A stretch of DNA of 31,819 bases from NCBI GenBank assembly GCA_035399665.1, contig DAOPJM010000021.1, forward strand, positions 1-31,819, given 5' to 3'. A program made the translations under genes and the position numbers. The notes below the pieces were generated by a model that saw nothing but the letters and a program-made list of their open reading frames with translations, was not told the DNA's origin and did not search any database. Of this stretch, positions 31,655 through 31,819 are shown piece after piece (position 1 is the stretch's first letter; every line of letters starts with the position of its first letter). The stretch is from DAOPJM01 sp035399665. Lineage in GTDB: Bacteria > Bacillota > Clostridia > Christensenellales > CAG-138.

Positions 31655-31819
31655 TATTATTGGTCATTGTCCCGCCGTGAGCGTCTCTTGTCTTTTGAGT
31701 TTTTAGCAAGATCCTTCGACTGGCGCTCAGGATGACAATGGGGATGGGTTGGCGGAACATAATTGGTTGACGGCGGGGGTTTGTTGGCGGAACATAATTG
31801 GATGACGGCGGGGGATGGA
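31655..31819 (+). repeat. Short REP-like copy followed by a 35-bp tandem array
   Basis: TTGGTCATTGTCCCGCCGTG (from 31659, shared with 14412) leads through CTCTTG...TTTTGAGTTTTT to CAAGATCCTTCGACTGGCGC and CAGGATGACA. Units with TGAC(A/G) at 31733, 31768 and 31803 then follow, with GTTGGCGGAACATAATTGG filler. The array runs off the window end. Confidence 0.8.

Overview
This is a chromosomal stretch from a GC-rich, Gram-positive-type anaerobe, most likely a member of the Clostridia. The evidence is the T-box leader, the consensus sigma-A-type promoters (TTGACA-N17-TATAAT), strong AAGGAGG ribosome binding sites, the Pta-AckA acetate pathway, HemZ, a YabM/YabN-like pair, and the gene order recJ-apt-relA-dtd-MBL-hemZ-(x)-hisS-aspS, which is familiar from Clostridia. 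The species cannot be named from the sequence. Nearly all genes lie on the minus strand. Only a small HTH protein (9640-10008) and tmcAL (30007-31215) are on the plus strand.

Layout in plus coordinates, with minus genes read right to left. 1-352 is repeats. 353-5628 is uvrB-polA-coaE (DNA repair and replication, CoA synthesis). 5629-5975 is repeats plus the hup terminator. 5976-6248 is hup. 6371-9390 is a MOP-family flippase plus a YabN/MazG-type pyrophosphohydrolase. 9640-10008 is an orphan HTH gene followed by repeats. 10357-11250 is an E2-acyltransferase-like protein that lacks the catalytic histidine. 11388-14240 is zur-znuA-znuC-znuB, behind a consensus promoter and a perfect palindromic operator. 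14300-14930 is a gene-free repeat region. 14934-18783 is hisS-aspS-rseC-trxA behind a T-box leader (18800-19020). 19136-19840 is an unidentified membrane protein. 19990-20280 is tandem repeats. 20260-25602 is apt, relA, dtd, an MBL-fold hydrolase and hemZ. 25580-29880 is pta-ackA-recJ. 30007-31215 is tmcAL, divergent from pta. 31216-31819 is repeats.

Functional threads: (i) zinc homeostasis, with regulator, operator and transporter in one unit; (ii) translation and tRNA quality, with HisRS and AspRS under tRNA-sensing control, Dtd, and TmcAL, whose acetate substrate is the product of the divergent Pta-AckA pathway; (iii) the stringent response next to purine salvage (relA/apt); (iv) thiol redox, with RseC and TrxA joined to the synthetase operon.

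The most distinctive feature is the intergenic DNA. A REP-like element (core GTCATCCTGAG...GAAGGATCTTG, ending in a GGCGCTCCCC-type stretch) recurs at several places. Next to it are tandem arrays of a roughly 33-37 bp unit with the core TGACAGCGGGGG. The same core forms the -35 side of the hisS promoter. No phage, IS transposase, CRISPR array, rRNA or tRNA gene was recognised. I see no clearly novel multi-gene system; the best leads are the repeat family, the GACAC specifier in the T-box, and the truncated Zur with its operator.
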